DNA of 64,000 bases. Source: JBEKUY01 sp049514555. GTDB lineage: Bacteria > Acidobacteriota > Terriglobia > Acidiferrales > UBA7541. Below, in pieces: positions 50,661-59,859 of this stretch. The stretch's first letter is position 1. Each line of letters starts with the position of its first letter. The notes under the pieces are model-generated. The model worked only from the letters and a program-made list of their open reading frames with translations. It was not told where the DNA came from and made no database searches. The stretch is from positions 1 to 64,000 of the forward strand of contig JBEKUY010000008.1 of the NCBI GenBank assembly GCA_049514555.1. The letters are read 5' to 3'. The translations under genes and the position numbers were made by a program.

Positions 50661-52946
50661 ATGAGGACGAGCCAAGCGGCGCGGTACGCGCGGTGGTCGG
50701 CGATGGCGGCCGGGGCGATCGCTGCAGTGACGCTCGGCGTGTTTCTGCACCGGGCCTGGCTGGCACGACAGGAACGCAGACAGGCTCCGGCGCCGGCGCC
50801 GCCCAGCGTGGAACGGCTCTCCAGCGAGCTGACGTTTTCCAAGGTGGAGAAGGACCGGACGATCTTCACGGTGAAGGCTTCACGCTCGACCGAATTCAAG
50901 GCGAACGACGAAAACCTGCTGGAAGACGTCCAGATCACCATTTTCGGACGGGAAGGAACGCGGCACGACACCCTGCACACGCGAAGCTGCCAATACGAAA
51001 AAGATTCGGGCGAAATCCGCTGCGATGGCGAAGTCCAGATCGATCTCCAGAGCGCCAAGGATGCGGCGCGGGCGGACGCCGCGACGCGCCGGGCACACGT
51101 GGAAACGCGCCGGGTGAGCTTCGATCGCAGTTCCGGCGTGGCCCGGACGGATGAGAAAGTGACGTTCGCTTTTGCGAACTGCCAGGGCGAAGGCGTGGGC
51201 GTCAGCTATCGCTCGGGGGACGGGGTTCTCCGGCTGGATAAGGACGTGAAGCTGTGGCTCAGACCCTCCGGAACGGCAGGAGCGAGCGAGGAAAAACAAG
51301 TCGAAGTGACGGGTTCCGGCCTCGAGTACCGGCGCGATACGCGGAGGATGCAACTGGCGGGCCCCGTGCGGGCAGTGACGGAAAGCAGCGAGATGACCGC
51401 GGGAGAGATGGCGCTCGAACTGGACGCAAGTTTCCGTCCACAGAAATTGGTGGCGCTCGCAGGGCGGGACGGCTCGCGGCCCCAGGCGCGGTCGACGCAG
51501 GCCAAAGGCGAGACGCAAATGGCGGCCGATGAGGTGGCGGCAGAGTTCCATACGGAAGGATGGCTGCAGGACATCGTCGCGACCGGGCGGGTGGAAGGGC
51601 AGTTCAAAGGCGAGAAGGGGAATGAAGATTTTCATGCGGACAAGACACGGGCAAGCTTCTGGCCCAGGAGCGAGAGGTTGAAGGAAGTGGATGCCACGGG
51701 AAATGTGGCGCTCGAGGATAGCTGGCAGGGCGGGGTGCGCCGGAGGCTCGAGACGAATGCGTTGAAGGTGCTGTTCACGGAAGCGGGGAAGAACCGGGGA
51801 TATCACGTCGAGTCGGCGGAAACGCTCGAGCCGGGCACGGTGGAATGGGCCGAAGCGGGAGAAAAGGGAGGGAAAGTTGTCACGCGCTTGAGCGGGGACG
51901 TGCTGAGGGCGCGATTTGCGGAGAAGGGACGCGCGCAACAGGTGGACGTCGTGAATCATGTCCAGGTGGAGCGGCGTGCCGAGGGGCAGCCAAACGAGAC
52001 GGCGACGGCGCAAAGCGGTACGGCGAAATTCAATAGGGACGGCAACTGGGCCCAGGTGGACTTGAAAGGAGATGTGCGGTTGGAGGAAGCGCCCGTGGGC
52101 CAGGCGGCGAACGGGCGCAGCGCGCGAGCGGATGCAGCCACGTTTGTGCGCGCGACGCAGAGCGCAGCGCTCACGGGGAACGCCGTGGTGAGCGACGAGG
52201 CGGCGCGGACGACGGCGCGGCGGATCACGTTCGAGCAGGCCACCGGCGAAATCCGGGCCGAGGGCGGGGTGCGGACCACGGAAATGCAGGCGGGGCGCGG
52301 CGGAGTGGGCCTCGCGCCGCAGGCGGCCAATTTGTCGGCCGACCACCTGGAGGCGAATTCGCAAACGGGGCGCGCGGTGTACACGGGGCACGCGCGGCTA
52401 TGGCAGGGGGACGCGGTCATCGAAGCGGATGCGATCGAGCTGCTGAGGCCGGCGCGACAATTGAACGCCCGCGGGGGCGTGCGGGCGGAGTTCGCGCAGG
52501 CCGCACTCGCGCAGCAAACGGCGACGCAGCCGCAACGAGGCGCCACGTGGCGCGTCCGCGCGGGGACGCTGACGTATTGGGATGCGGATGGAAAGGCGCG
52601 CCTGGAAAAGAATGTGAGAGCAGAGTCGGCGGAAGGAGTGATCCAGGCGGAGGCGGTGGACCTGTATTTCACGCGGACCGCGGGGCAGGGGCAACAAGTA
52701 ACGCGCGCGGTGGCCACCGGTGGAGTCGAGGTGCGGCAAGGCGACCGGCGCGCGACTGCGGAACGAGGAGAGTACACGGTCGCCGAAGGGAAATTCGTTT
52801 TGTCGGGCGGAAATCCGACCATTTTTGATGCCTCCAGCGGCACAACGACCGGGCGTCAATTGACCTTCTATAATGCGGATGATACGATCATCGTGGATTC
52901 CGAGCTGGGTTCGCGCACGTTGACGAAGCACCGAGTCGAGAAATGA
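50661..52946 (+). CDS. LptC/LptA-like LPS-export protein
   Basis: 761 aa. A membrane anchor (about 13-30) precedes an LptC-like region (about 50-230; ELTFSKVEKDRTIFTVKASRSTEFK). A long series of OstA/LptA-type beta-jellyroll repeats follows to the C-terminus, with phrases such as DAATFVRATQSAALTGNAVV, GRAVYTGHARLWQGDAVIEAD and RAVATGGVEVRQGDRRATAERGEY. Separate LptC (about 190 aa) and LptA (about 170 aa) are usual; here the two functions seem joined in one large chain that could form much of the periplasmic LPS bridge. lptB, for the ATPase, starts 7 nt downstream. Confidence 0.88.
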   Translation: MRTSQAARYARWSAMAAGAIAAVTLGVFLHRAWLARQERRQAPAPAPPSVERLSSELTFSKVEKDRTIFTVKASRSTEFKANDENLLEDVQITIFGREGTRHDTLHTRSCQYEKDSGEIRCDGEVQIDLQSAKDAARADAATRRAHVETRRVSFDRSSGVARTDEKVTFAFANCQGEGVGVSYRSGDGVLRLDKDVKLWLRPSGTAGASEEKQVEVTGSGLEYRRDTRRMQLAGPVRAVTESSEMTAGEMALELDASFRPQKLVALAGRDGSRPQARSTQAKGETQMAADEVAAEFHTEGWLQDIVATGRVEGQFKGEKGNEDFHADKTRASFWPRSERLKEVDATGNVALEDSWQGGVRRRLETNALKVLFTEAGKNRGYHVESAETLEPGTVEWAEAGEKGGKVVTRLSGDVLRARFAEKGRAQQVDVVNHVQVERRAEGQPNETATAQSGTAKFNRDGNWAQVDLKGDVRLEEAPVGQAANGRSARADAATFVRATQSAALTGNAVVSDEAARTTARRITFEQATGEIRAEGGVRTTEMQAGRGGVGLAPQAANLSADHLEANSQTGRAVYTGHARLWQGDAVIEADAIELLRPARQLNARGGVRAEFAQAALAQQTATQPQRGATWRVRAGTLTYWDADGKARLEKNVRAESAEGVIQAEAVDLYFTRTAGQGQQVTRAVATGGVEVRQGDRRATAERGEYTVAEGKFVLSGGNPTIFDASSGTTTGRQLTFYNADDTIIVDSELGSRTLTKHRVEK

Positions 52947-52952
52947 CGAGGT

Positions 52953-53678
52953 ATGCAAAGGCTCCAAGGCGTCGAACTGAGCAAGTCGTATCGCGGACGG
53001 AAGGTTGTTGACGCCGTCGAGCTGGAGATCGGACAGGGTGAAGTCGTTGGGCTGCTTGGGCCCAACGGCGCGGGAAAAACCACAACCTTCTACATCCTGG
53101 TCGGTCTGGCCCGGCCCGATATAGGCCGCGTTCTTCTGAACGGCGACGACATCACGGACCTTCCCATGTATCTCCGGGCCCGCAGCGGCATCAGTTACCT
53201 TCCGCAGGAACCTTCCGTATTTCGCCAACTGACAGTGGAGGAAAACCTTCTGGCGGTGCTCGAAACTCTGCCGATGACCGCGGAGCAGCAGCGCGACCGG
53301 CTCGAGGAGTTGCTGGCGAAGATGGGACTCGAGGCGATACGCGACCACCGGGCGCACACGCTTTCCGGCGGAGAGCGGCGGCGGCTTGAGATTGCCCGAT
53401 CGCTGACGCTCGACCCGAGCTTCATCCTCCTGGACGAGCCCTTCTCGGGGATCGATCCACTGACCGTGAAGGACTTGCAGGAGACCATACGGGAGCTGAG
53501 CAAGTCGGGGATCGGGGTGCTGATGACCGACCACAACGTGCGCGAAACTCTGAACGTGACGGATCGGGCGTATATCATTAATCACGGGAAAGTTTTTCGC
53601 GCGGGCAGACCCGTGGATTTGAGCAATGATCCGGAGGTGCGGCGCGTATATCTGGGCGATCACTTCCGCCTGAATTGA
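52953..53678 (+). CDS. lptB: LPS export ABC transporter ATP-binding protein
   Basis: 241 aa cytosolic ATPase of the LptBFG complex that powers LPS extraction from the inner membrane. Walker A GPNGAGKTT (36-44), the Q-loop YLPQEPSVFRQLTVEEN (an LptB hallmark), signature LSGGERRR, Walker B FILLDEPFSGIDP, and the switch TDHN. The C-terminal NHGKVFRAGRP and VRRVYLGDHF are also typical. GAGG precedes the ATG. It sits between the lptC/lptA-like gene and rpoN, the order common in many Gram-negatives. lptF and lptG are not in the window. Confidence 0.96.
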   Translation: MQRLQGVELSKSYRGRKVVDAVELEIGQGEVVGLLGPNGAGKTTTFYILVGLARPDIGRVLLNGDDITDLPMYLRARSGISYLPQEPSVFRQLTVEENLLAVLETLPMTAEQQRDRLEELLAKMGLEAIRDHRAHTLSGGERRRLEIARSLTLDPSFILLDEPFSGIDPLTVKDLQETIRELSKSGIGVLMTDHNVRETLNVTDRAYIINHGKVFRAGRPVDLSNDPEVRRVYLGDHFRLN

Positions 53679-53714
53679 GCGGGTCCCGAGAGGGCCGGGG
53701 CGAATCAAGAGACC

Positions 53715-55157
53715 ATGAGCTGGCAAGGCCTCAAACTGAACCTGAAGGTCACGCAGAAGCAGATTCTGACGCCGGGCCTGGTGCAGATGGTCAGCGTGCT
53801 TCAGCTGAACCGGCTGGAACTGCGCGAAATGATCAATCAGGAGATGATCGCGAACCCGGTGCTCGAAGAGCTGACCGAAGAAAACTCCGCTTCGGACGAT
53901 TACAGCGACGAGACCTTCCTCAAGGCGGAGACGGAGAAGGTGCCGGAGACGGAAGCGGCGAATCCGTTCGACGAGTTCGACTTCGGGTCGTTCTTCAACC
54001 GCTACCTGGATACCGGCGGCGACGGCGGGCAATCGCAAGAGCGGGAAATCTCCGAGAAACCATCATTCGAGAAATTCCTATCCTCCCCGCGCGGGCTGAG
54101 CGACCACCTGATGTGGCAATTGAGCCTGACCGTTTGCAACGACACGGTGGGAGAGATCGCGGAGAACATCATCGGGAACCTCGACGAGAACGGGTACCTG
54201 ACCGCGTCGCCTGAGGAACTCACTCAGGAGGGGAAGTATTCGCTCGAGGACGTTGAGGAAGCATTGGCGGTCGTCCAGGAATTCGACCCACTGGGCGTGG
54301 GGGCGCGAGACCTGCGGGAATCGCTGCTGCTGCAACTGAAGACCCTCGACCCCCAGAACCAGCTCGCCCAACAGATCGTCTCCGAGTACCTGAAACAGGT
54401 GCAAACCAACCAGTTGAAGGAGATCGCCCGGGCGCTGAACCGGCCGGTGGAGCTCGTGAAGCGCGCGGTGGACGTCATCAAGAAGCTCGATCCGCGGCCT
54501 GGTCTGCGATACAACAAGACCGAGCCGCGGCTGGTCGAGCCGGACGTGTACTTCCGCAAGGTGGATGACTTGTGGCAGGTGTTCCTGAACGAGGACGACA
54601 TGCCGCAGCTGCGGCTGAGCCCGACCTACCGGCGCCTGCTGGCGCGCGACGCGGCGGACCGCGATGTGCGGAATTACGTGAAGGAACGGTTCACCGCGGC
54701 AATCCAGCTCATGAAGAACATCGAGCAGAGAAAGCACACGATCCTGCGCGTCTGCCAGTCCATCATCGCGCGGCAGGGCGAGTTTCTCGACCACGGGCCT
54801 GACCACCTGAAGCCGATGATGATCAAGGAAGTGGCGGAAGAGGTGGGAGTGCATCCCTCGACGGTGAGCCGGGCAGTGGCCAGCAAGTACGCGCACACGC
54901 CGCAGGGTGTGCTCGAGCTGCGGTCTTTCTTCTCCGAGGCGGTGAACGGGCCGGAGGGCGGCGGGATGTCCCTGCAGACGCTGAAGCGGCTGGTGAAGAA
55001 GATGATCGAGGAAGAAGATACCGCCAAGCCGCTGACCGACGAGCAGATTGCCAAGAAGCTGGATGAGGCCGGCATCCACGTGACCCGGCGCACCGTGGCG
55101 AAGTACCGCGAAGACATGCGCATTCCCAGCACCCACCAGCGGCGAGTGAAGGCCTAG
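53715..55157 (+). CDS. rpoN: RNA polymerase sigma-54 factor
   Basis: 480 aa. Region I is Gln/Leu-rich (LKVTQKQILTPGLVQMVSVLQLNRLEL), an acidic region II follows (about 58-100), then the core-binding domain (VQEFDPLGVGARDLRE). The promoter-contacting HTH (HPSTVSRAVASKYAHTPQG) and the RpoN box (TRRTVAKYR, with Thr in place of the usual first Ala) close the protein. It directs transcription from -24/-12 promoters with activator ATPases. It lies 36 nt after lptB and 12 nt before rapZ; the usual hpf gene between rpoN and rapZ is absent. Confidence 0.96.
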   Translation: MSWQGLKLNLKVTQKQILTPGLVQMVSVLQLNRLELREMINQEMIANPVLEELTEENSASDDYSDETFLKAETEKVPETEAANPFDEFDFGSFFNRYLDTGGDGGQSQEREISEKPSFEKFLSSPRGLSDHLMWQLSLTVCNDTVGEIAENIIGNLDENGYLTASPEELTQEGKYSLEDVEEALAVVQEFDPLGVGARDLRESLLLQLKTLDPQNQLAQQIVSEYLKQVQTNQLKEIARALNRPVELVKRAVDVIKKLDPRPGLRYNKTEPRLVEPDVYFRKVDDLWQVFLNEDDMPQLRLSPTYRRLLARDAADRDVRNYVKERFTAAIQLMKNIEQRKHTILRVCQSIIARQGEFLDHGPDHLKPMMIKEVAEEVGVHPSTVSRAVASKYAHTPQGVLELRSFFSEAVNGPEGGGMSLQTLKRLVKKMIEEEDTAKPLTDEQIAKKLDEAGIHVTRRTVAKYREDMRIPSTHQRRVKA

Positions 55158-55169
55158 GACGCGCGCGGC

Positions 55170-56045
55170 GTGAAGCAGGAGCCCAGACGCGGCGCGCGGC
55201 AACTCGTCATCCTCACCGGACTCTCCGGATCGGGCAAGAGCACTATCCTCCGGGCGTTCGAGGACATGGGCTTCTACTGCGTGGATAACCTTCCGGTCGA
55301 TCTGATCCCCATGTTTGCGGAAATTCATTCCCAGAGCATAGGGGAATACGCCCGGGCGGCGCTCCTGGTGGACGCGCGTGAGGGTACGCAACTCGAGAAG
55401 CTGCCTCCGCTCTACCGGGCCCTGCGCAAAGACCATCCGATCACTCTGGTGTACATCGATGCCAGCGAGGAGGCGCTGCTGCGGCGGTACAGCGAGACGC
55501 GGCGGCCGCACCCCCTGAGCCAGGATCGCTCGGTGCGGGAGGCGCTACGGCGGGAGCGGGCGCTGATGGAGCCGATCAAGAAAGTGGCGGACGTGGTGAT
55601 TGATACGTCAAAGTTCAACGTGCACGAGCTGCGCCAGTTTGTGACGGACCGGTTCAAGAATCCGGACCAGCGGCCGCTGATGGTCTCGGTGGTGAGCTTC
55701 GGGTATCGGTACGGGGTGCCGGGAGACGCCGATCTGGTGTTCGACGTGCGCTTTCTGCCGAACCCGTATTTCATCGCCAAGCTGAGGAAATTCTCCGGGA
55801 AGGATGCACGGGTGGTGCGCTTCCTTCGGTCGTTCCGGCAGACCGGGGAGTTTTTGAAGCGCGTGGGGGAGTTGCTGCTGTACCTGCTACCGCATTTCAT
55901 CCGGGAGGGAAAGAGTTACTTGACGATCGCGATTGGGTGCACGGGTGGCAGGCACCGGTCGGTGATGGTGGCGGAAGCTCTGGCCAAGGCGCTGGCGCGG
56001 CGGGGATATTCGGCGCGGCCCACGCATCGCGACATCGACAAGTGA
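55170..56045 (+). CDS. rapZ: RNase adapter protein RapZ
   Basis: 291 aa starting at GTG. The N-terminal nucleotide-binding half has Walker A GLSGSGKS (17-24), DNLPVDLIP, and LVDAREG. The C-terminal half has SFGYRYGVPGDADLVFDVRFLPNPY and IAIGCTGGRHRSV, the RNA/sugar-phosphate binding region. In enterobacteria RapZ guides RNase E to a small RNA that controls glucosamine-6-phosphate synthase; the role in other phyla is less clear. It follows rpoN by 12 nt as in many genomes. Confidence 0.94.
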   Translation: MKQEPRRGARQLVILTGLSGSGKSTILRAFEDMGFYCVDNLPVDLIPMFAEIHSQSIGEYARAALLVDAREGTQLEKLPPLYRALRKDHPITLVYIDASEEALLRRYSETRRPHPLSQDRSVREALRRERALMEPIKKVADVVIDTSKFNVHELRQFVTDRFKNPDQRPLMVSVVSFGYRYGVPGDADLVFDVRFLPNPYFIAKLRKFSGKDARVVRFLRSFRQTGEFLKRVGELLLYLLPHFIREGKSYLTIAIGCTGGRHRSVMVAEALAKALARRGYSARPTHRDIDK

Positions 56046-56145
56046 AGGTCCAACGCGCGCCCAGTGATGAGGGCGCGCAACTTGACAACGGGGCGCGCTG
56101 TCCATACGGTTAGATGCGCTGAATTCCCCGGGAAGCACGGAGACG

Positions 56146-58029
56146 ATGCCCGCATTCCTCTCCACGAACCTGCGAAAGCTGCTGAGTTACATTCGGCCGT
56201 ACTGGCTGCGGACGGCAGTGGGGATCATACTCACCGCATACGCGGCGGCCGCGCTTGGACTGGTGGTGCTGATGGTCAAGCCCGCCTTGGACCAAGTGCT
56301 CACACCATCGGTGTTCGGCTCGAGTCTTCCACTCGTCAAGTTGCCGTGGAATGATCATGTCATCGATCTGAGCGCATTTTTCCCGAAGAGCATTCACAAT
56401 GTTTGGACAATTTTTACGTTCTCCTTGTTGTTTCTCTTTCTGACGAAGGCCGTAGCCGAGTACTTTGGGGCCACGCAGATCCAGTACGCCGGACAAGCCG
56501 CGGTGACTGACCTGCGAAACAAGGTTTACACGAAACTACTTCGGCAGCCGATCGGGTTCTTTCGAGACAACGCGACGGGGCGCCTGATCTCGGTGACGAT
56601 CAACGACGTGGAGAAGGCCCGGACGGCGCTTTCTGAGTTTCTGGCGGATTTCTTCCGACAAGGGTTCACCTTGGTCGCTTTGGTCGCCGTACTGGTAGCC
56701 CTCAAGTGGCAGATGGCGTTAGCGTCGGCCGTGTTGTTGCCGCTGGTGATCTTGCCGGTAGGAAAATTCGGGCGAAAGATCCGGAAGTCGAGCGAGAAGA
56801 GCCAAACGCGTTTGGCAGACCTGGGCCAGATTCTGGAGGAGACGTTCACGGGAAACCGCGTGGTGAAAGCCTTCGGGATGGAGGCGTTCGAGATCGGGAA
56901 ATTCCAGGAAGCGGCACAGCGGCTTCTGCGGGAGAACATGAGGTGGGTGCGCGCGGCGGTGGCCACGCCGCCCCTGATGGACGTGCTTGGCGCGATGGTG
57001 ATTCCGTTAATCCTGTTGTACGCGCGCGGGCAGATACAGCACCATCAGATGACGACCGGGGCTTTCTCCGCCTTCGTTGTCGCGCTACTCAGCGCGTACA
57101 CTCCACTGAAAAGGATCGGATACATCTACCAACAGTTCCGGATGGCTGAAGGGGCGACGACGCAAGTGTTTTCGTTTCTCGACCTCGAAGAGGAGGTGAC
57201 GAACCAGGCGGGAGCCAAGTTCCTCGATCCGTTTGAACAAGAGATCGTGCTCGATAACGTGAGCTTCTCTTACGACTCGACGCCCGTGCTGCAGGGCGTC
57301 CAACTAGAGGTTCGGAAGGGTGAAGTCGTCGCCATCGTAGGTTCGAGCGGCGCGGGGAAGACCACGCTGGTGAATCTGCTGCCGCGGTTTTACGATGTGA
57401 CCGGCGGCGCGGTGCGAATCGACGGAACCGACGTGCGCGACGTAACGTTGCGGTCCTTGCGCGGACAGATTGCCGTGGTGACGCAGGAAAACATCCTGTT
57501 CAACGATACGGTGTGGAACAACATCTGTTACGGCCAGCCTCGCATGCCGCAGGAGCGCGTGGTGGAAGCGGCGCGGACAGCGCTGGCGCACGACTTCATC
57601 ATGGAACTGCCTCAGGGGTATCAGACGATCCTTGGCGAGCGCGGGCAGGGGCTTTCGGGCGGCCAGCGGCAGCGAATCGCCATCGCGCGGGCCATCCTGA
57701 AGAACTCGCCGATCCTGATTCTGGACGAGGCCACGTCGGAGCTGGACACGGAGTCGGAAATGCTGGTGCAGAAGGCGCTCGCAAACTTGATCGTGGGACG
57801 CACGGTGTTCGTGATCGCTCACCGGCTTTCGACGATCCGGCGCGCGGACAAGATTGTGGTGCTCGAGGACGGGCAGATCCGCGAATCGGGCACGCATGCG
57901 GAGCTATTGGCGCAAGGAGGCACTTACGCGCGGCTGTACGACTTGCAGTTCGCCGAGGACGAAGGCCCGACCGCGACCCGCACCCCCATCGCGACGGAGA
58001 CTCCGGCGCCGCAAGGGATGGAGCAATGA
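56146..58029 (+). CDS. MsbA-like ABC exporter
   Basis: 627 aa fused exporter: six membrane helices (about 15-330) followed by an ATPase domain (about 365-605). Walker A VGSSGAGKTT, the Q-loop VTQENILF, the signature LSGGQRQR, Walker B ILILDEATSELD, and switch His (AHRLST) are all intact. The closest well-known relatives flip lipid A or other lipids across the inner membrane (MsbA, with the INDVEKARTALSEFLADFFRQG coupling region). The context with lptC/lptA and lptB supports a lipid A role, but a drug or lipid exporter is possible. It overlaps yicC by ATGA. Confidence 0.92.
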   Translation: MPAFLSTNLRKLLSYIRPYWLRTAVGIILTAYAAAALGLVVLMVKPALDQVLTPSVFGSSLPLVKLPWNDHVIDLSAFFPKSIHNVWTIFTFSLLFLFLTKAVAEYFGATQIQYAGQAAVTDLRNKVYTKLLRQPIGFFRDNATGRLISVTINDVEKARTALSEFLADFFRQGFTLVALVAVLVALKWQMALASAVLLPLVILPVGKFGRKIRKSSEKSQTRLADLGQILEETFTGNRVVKAFGMEAFEIGKFQEAAQRLLRENMRWVRAAVATPPLMDVLGAMVIPLILLYARGQIQHHQMTTGAFSAFVVALLSAYTPLKRIGYIYQQFRMAEGATTQVFSFLDLEEEVTNQAGAKFLDPFEQEIVLDNVSFSYDSTPVLQGVQLEVRKGEVVAIVGSSGAGKTTLVNLLPRFYDVTGGAVRIDGTDVRDVTLRSLRGQIAVVTQENILFNDTVWNNICYGQPRMPQERVVEAARTALAHDFIMELPQGYQTILGERGQGLSGGQRQRIAIARAILKNSPILILDEATSELDTESEMLVQKALANLIVGRTVFVIAHRLSTIRRADKIVVLEDGQIRESGTHAELLAQGGTYARLYDLQFAEDEGPTATRTPIATETPAPQGMEQ

Positions 58030-58991
58030 GTCCGGCCGAGAACACGGGACGCAAACTGGCAGGCGGTGCGCAGAGATCGGCATGCCTTTCGATGACGGGC
58101 TACGCGCAGGCGCGCACCGAGTACAACGGCTGGGGAATCCGCATCAGCCTGCGAAGCGTGAACCACAAGTTTCTGGATTTGCGCGTGCGGTTGCCGGAAG
58201 GGTTCGAGATGTTTGAGCCGCGGCTGCGGCAGGTGGCGCGAGAGCGAATCCGGCGCGGGCACGTCGAGGTGATGGTCGCGGCGGACGCGGCCGGTGCGTC
58301 GGCGGTCAAGGTCAACCGAGCGCTGGCGGAAGCCTACCTGCGTGAGGCGGAGGAGCTGCGCCGGGAAATGCATCTTGGGAACGAACCGGACGTGGTGGCA
58401 ATTCTGAGATTGCCTGGGGTGGTTGCGGGAAGTGCGTTGGCGATTCCGGAGGACGAGGAGGAGCAGGAAAAGCTCGGAGTGGAACTGGCGGCGTGCCTGG
58501 AAATGGCCATCGCGCGGCTCGACGAGATGAGGCGGCACGAAGGTGCGCACCTGGCCGAAGAGATGCTTGGAAGGCTCGCGGAAATTGCGGAGCACGCGGC
58601 GAAAATCGAGAGCAAGGCGGAAACGGCGCGACCCGCGTATGCCAAGCACCTGGAGGCGCGGCTGAAAGAGATCGCCGGGGCTGTGGGCGTGGACCCGACG
58701 CGGGTGGCGCAGGAAGCAGCCATCCTGGCCGAGCGCGGCGACGTGAGCGAAGAACTCTCCCGACTGAAAAGCCATGTGGCGCAGTTCGGAAGGCTGCTGC
58801 AGGGGGCGGGTTCCGCCGGAGAGCTCGGCAAGAAGCTGGATTTCCTGCTGCAGGAGATGCAACGGGAGGCCAACACGCTGATGGCCAAGTCGCCGGGTGT
58901 TGAGGCGCAGGGACTGGCCATCACCGACCTCGGCCTGGAGATCAAGTCGGAGATCGAGAAGCTGCGAGAACAGGTGCAGAACGTCGAATGA
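58026..58991 (+). CDS. yicC: YicC-family endoribonuclease
   Basis: 321 aa from ATG 58026, in the ATGA overlap with the exporter's stop. The N-terminal SMTGYAQARTEYNGWGIRISLRSVNHKFLDLRVRLPEG is the YicC hallmark. The middle is helical, and the C-terminal DUF1732 part reads EELSRLKSHVAQFGRLL...GKKLDFLLQEMQREANTLMAKS. YicC-like proteins are RNases; E. coli YicC takes part in small-RNA decay. gmk follows with another ATGA overlap, an arrangement common across bacteria. Confidence 0.93.
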   Translation: MSPAENTGRKLAGGAQRSACLSMTGYAQARTEYNGWGIRISLRSVNHKFLDLRVRLPEGFEMFEPRLRQVARERIRRGHVEVMVAADAAGASAVKVNRALAEAYLREAEELRREMHLGNEPDVVAILRLPGVVAGSALAIPEDEEEQEKLGVELAACLEMAIARLDEMRRHEGAHLAEEMLGRLAEIAEHAAKIESKAETARPAYAKHLEARLKEIAGAVGVDPTRVAQEAAILAERGDVSEELSRLKSHVAQFGRLLQGAGSAGELGKKLDFLLQEMQREANTLMAKSPGVEAQGLAITDLGLEIKSEIEKLREQVQNVE

Positions 58992-59635
58992 GCGGAGAAA
59001 GCGGAACAGAGTCGCTGGTCTTTATCGTTTCGGGTCCGTCGGGCTCGGGGAAGTCAACTCTGGTGCAGCAGGTGCTCGACCTGCCGGGGACGATGCCCTC
59101 GATCTCCGTCACGACGCGGTTCCCGCGTTCGGCTGAGAGCACCGGGAAATGTTATCATTTCGTCAGCGATGCGGAATTCGAGCGGATGATCGCGCGCGGG
59201 GAATTCCTGGAACACGCGCGAGTGTTCGGCAAATACGCGTATGGGACGCCGCGGCGGTGGCTCGACGAAGCTCAGGCGAAGGGGCTCGACCTGGTGCTGG
59301 AGATCGACGTGCAGGGCGCAGCCCAGGTGAAGGAGAAGCTGCCGGGCGCAGTGGCCATTTTCATTTTGCCGCCGTCGCGCAAGGAACTCGAGCGGCGCCT
59401 GCGGGAGCGCGGGCAGGATTCTGACGAAGAGATTGCGCGGCGATTGGCGAAGGCACGCGAAGAGATTCTGGCGTTTAACCGGTTCTACGATTACTGCGTC
59501 GTGAACGACGACGTCACCCGGGCTGGGCGCGAAGTGCAGGCGATTGTGACCGCAGTGCGCTGCGGGAGCGCGCGCAACCGGAAGCGAGTGGAGGACCTGC
59601 TCGCGTCGTTCGGAGGATCGAGTGGAAATGGCTGA
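58988..59635 (+). CDS. gmk: Guanylate kinase
   Basis: 215 aa. Phosphorylates GMP to GDP with ATP. P-loop GPSGSGKST (16-24), the GMP-binding segment SVTTRFPRSAESTGKCYHFVS (the usual R-x-x-E-x-x-G-x-x-Y/H-F pattern), EIDVQGAAQVK, and RLRERGQDSDEEIARRLAKAREEI are present. The ATG overlaps the yicC stop by 4 nt. rpoZ starts within its 3' end (14-nt overlap). Confidence 0.96.
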   Translation: MSGESGTESLVFIVSGPSGSGKSTLVQQVLDLPGTMPSISVTTRFPRSAESTGKCYHFVSDAEFERMIARGEFLEHARVFGKYAYGTPRRWLDEAQAKGLDLVLEIDVQGAAQVKEKLPGAVAIFILPPSRKELERRLRERGQDSDEEIARRLAKAREEILAFNRFYDYCVVNDDVTRAGREVQAIVTAVRCGSARNRKRVEDLLASFGGSSGNG

Positions 59636-59852
59636 GACCAAAGTTCCGCAAAACCAGTTTGCCTACGTAGTGGTGGCGTCGCGGCGCGCACGCCAGTTGA
59701 TGGCCGGAGCGCCGCCGATGGTGGACAATCCGCGGACGCTCAAGGCTACGCGGCTGGCTATGGAAGAGCTGGATCAGAGTGTGCTGGAGTACGAATACCC
59801 AGGAGCTCCCGGGCCCGGGGAAGACAAGGAAGGCAAGCGGCGCAAGGGATAA
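59622..59852 (+). CDS. rpoZ: RNA polymerase omega subunit
   Basis: 76 aa from GTG 59622, chosen because GGAGG lies 5 nt upstream; the ATG at 59628 would be 11 nt away. The N-terminal FAYVVVASRRARQLMAGAPP and ATRLAMEELDQSVLEYE match the short omega subunit that helps assemble beta-prime. The C-terminus is Gly/Pro/Lys-rich. The gmk-rpoZ-coaBC order is conserved in many bacteria and supports the call despite the low sequence information. Confidence 0.9.
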   Translation: MEMAETKVPQNQFAYVVVASRRARQLMAGAPPMVDNPRTLKATRLAMEELDQSVLEYEYPGAPGPGEDKEGKRRKG

Positions 59853-59859
59853 CGGCGGA

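Noticed and set aside
53675..54214. 179-codon frame overlapping the start of rpoN
   Set aside because: Arg/Asp/Gly-rich shadow in another frame of rpoN, with no recognisable domain.
57513..58025. Upstream extension of yicC
   Set aside because: It runs antiparallel in frame through the ATPase domain of the exporter gene; the ATGA overlap at 58026 gives the family's normal N-terminus.
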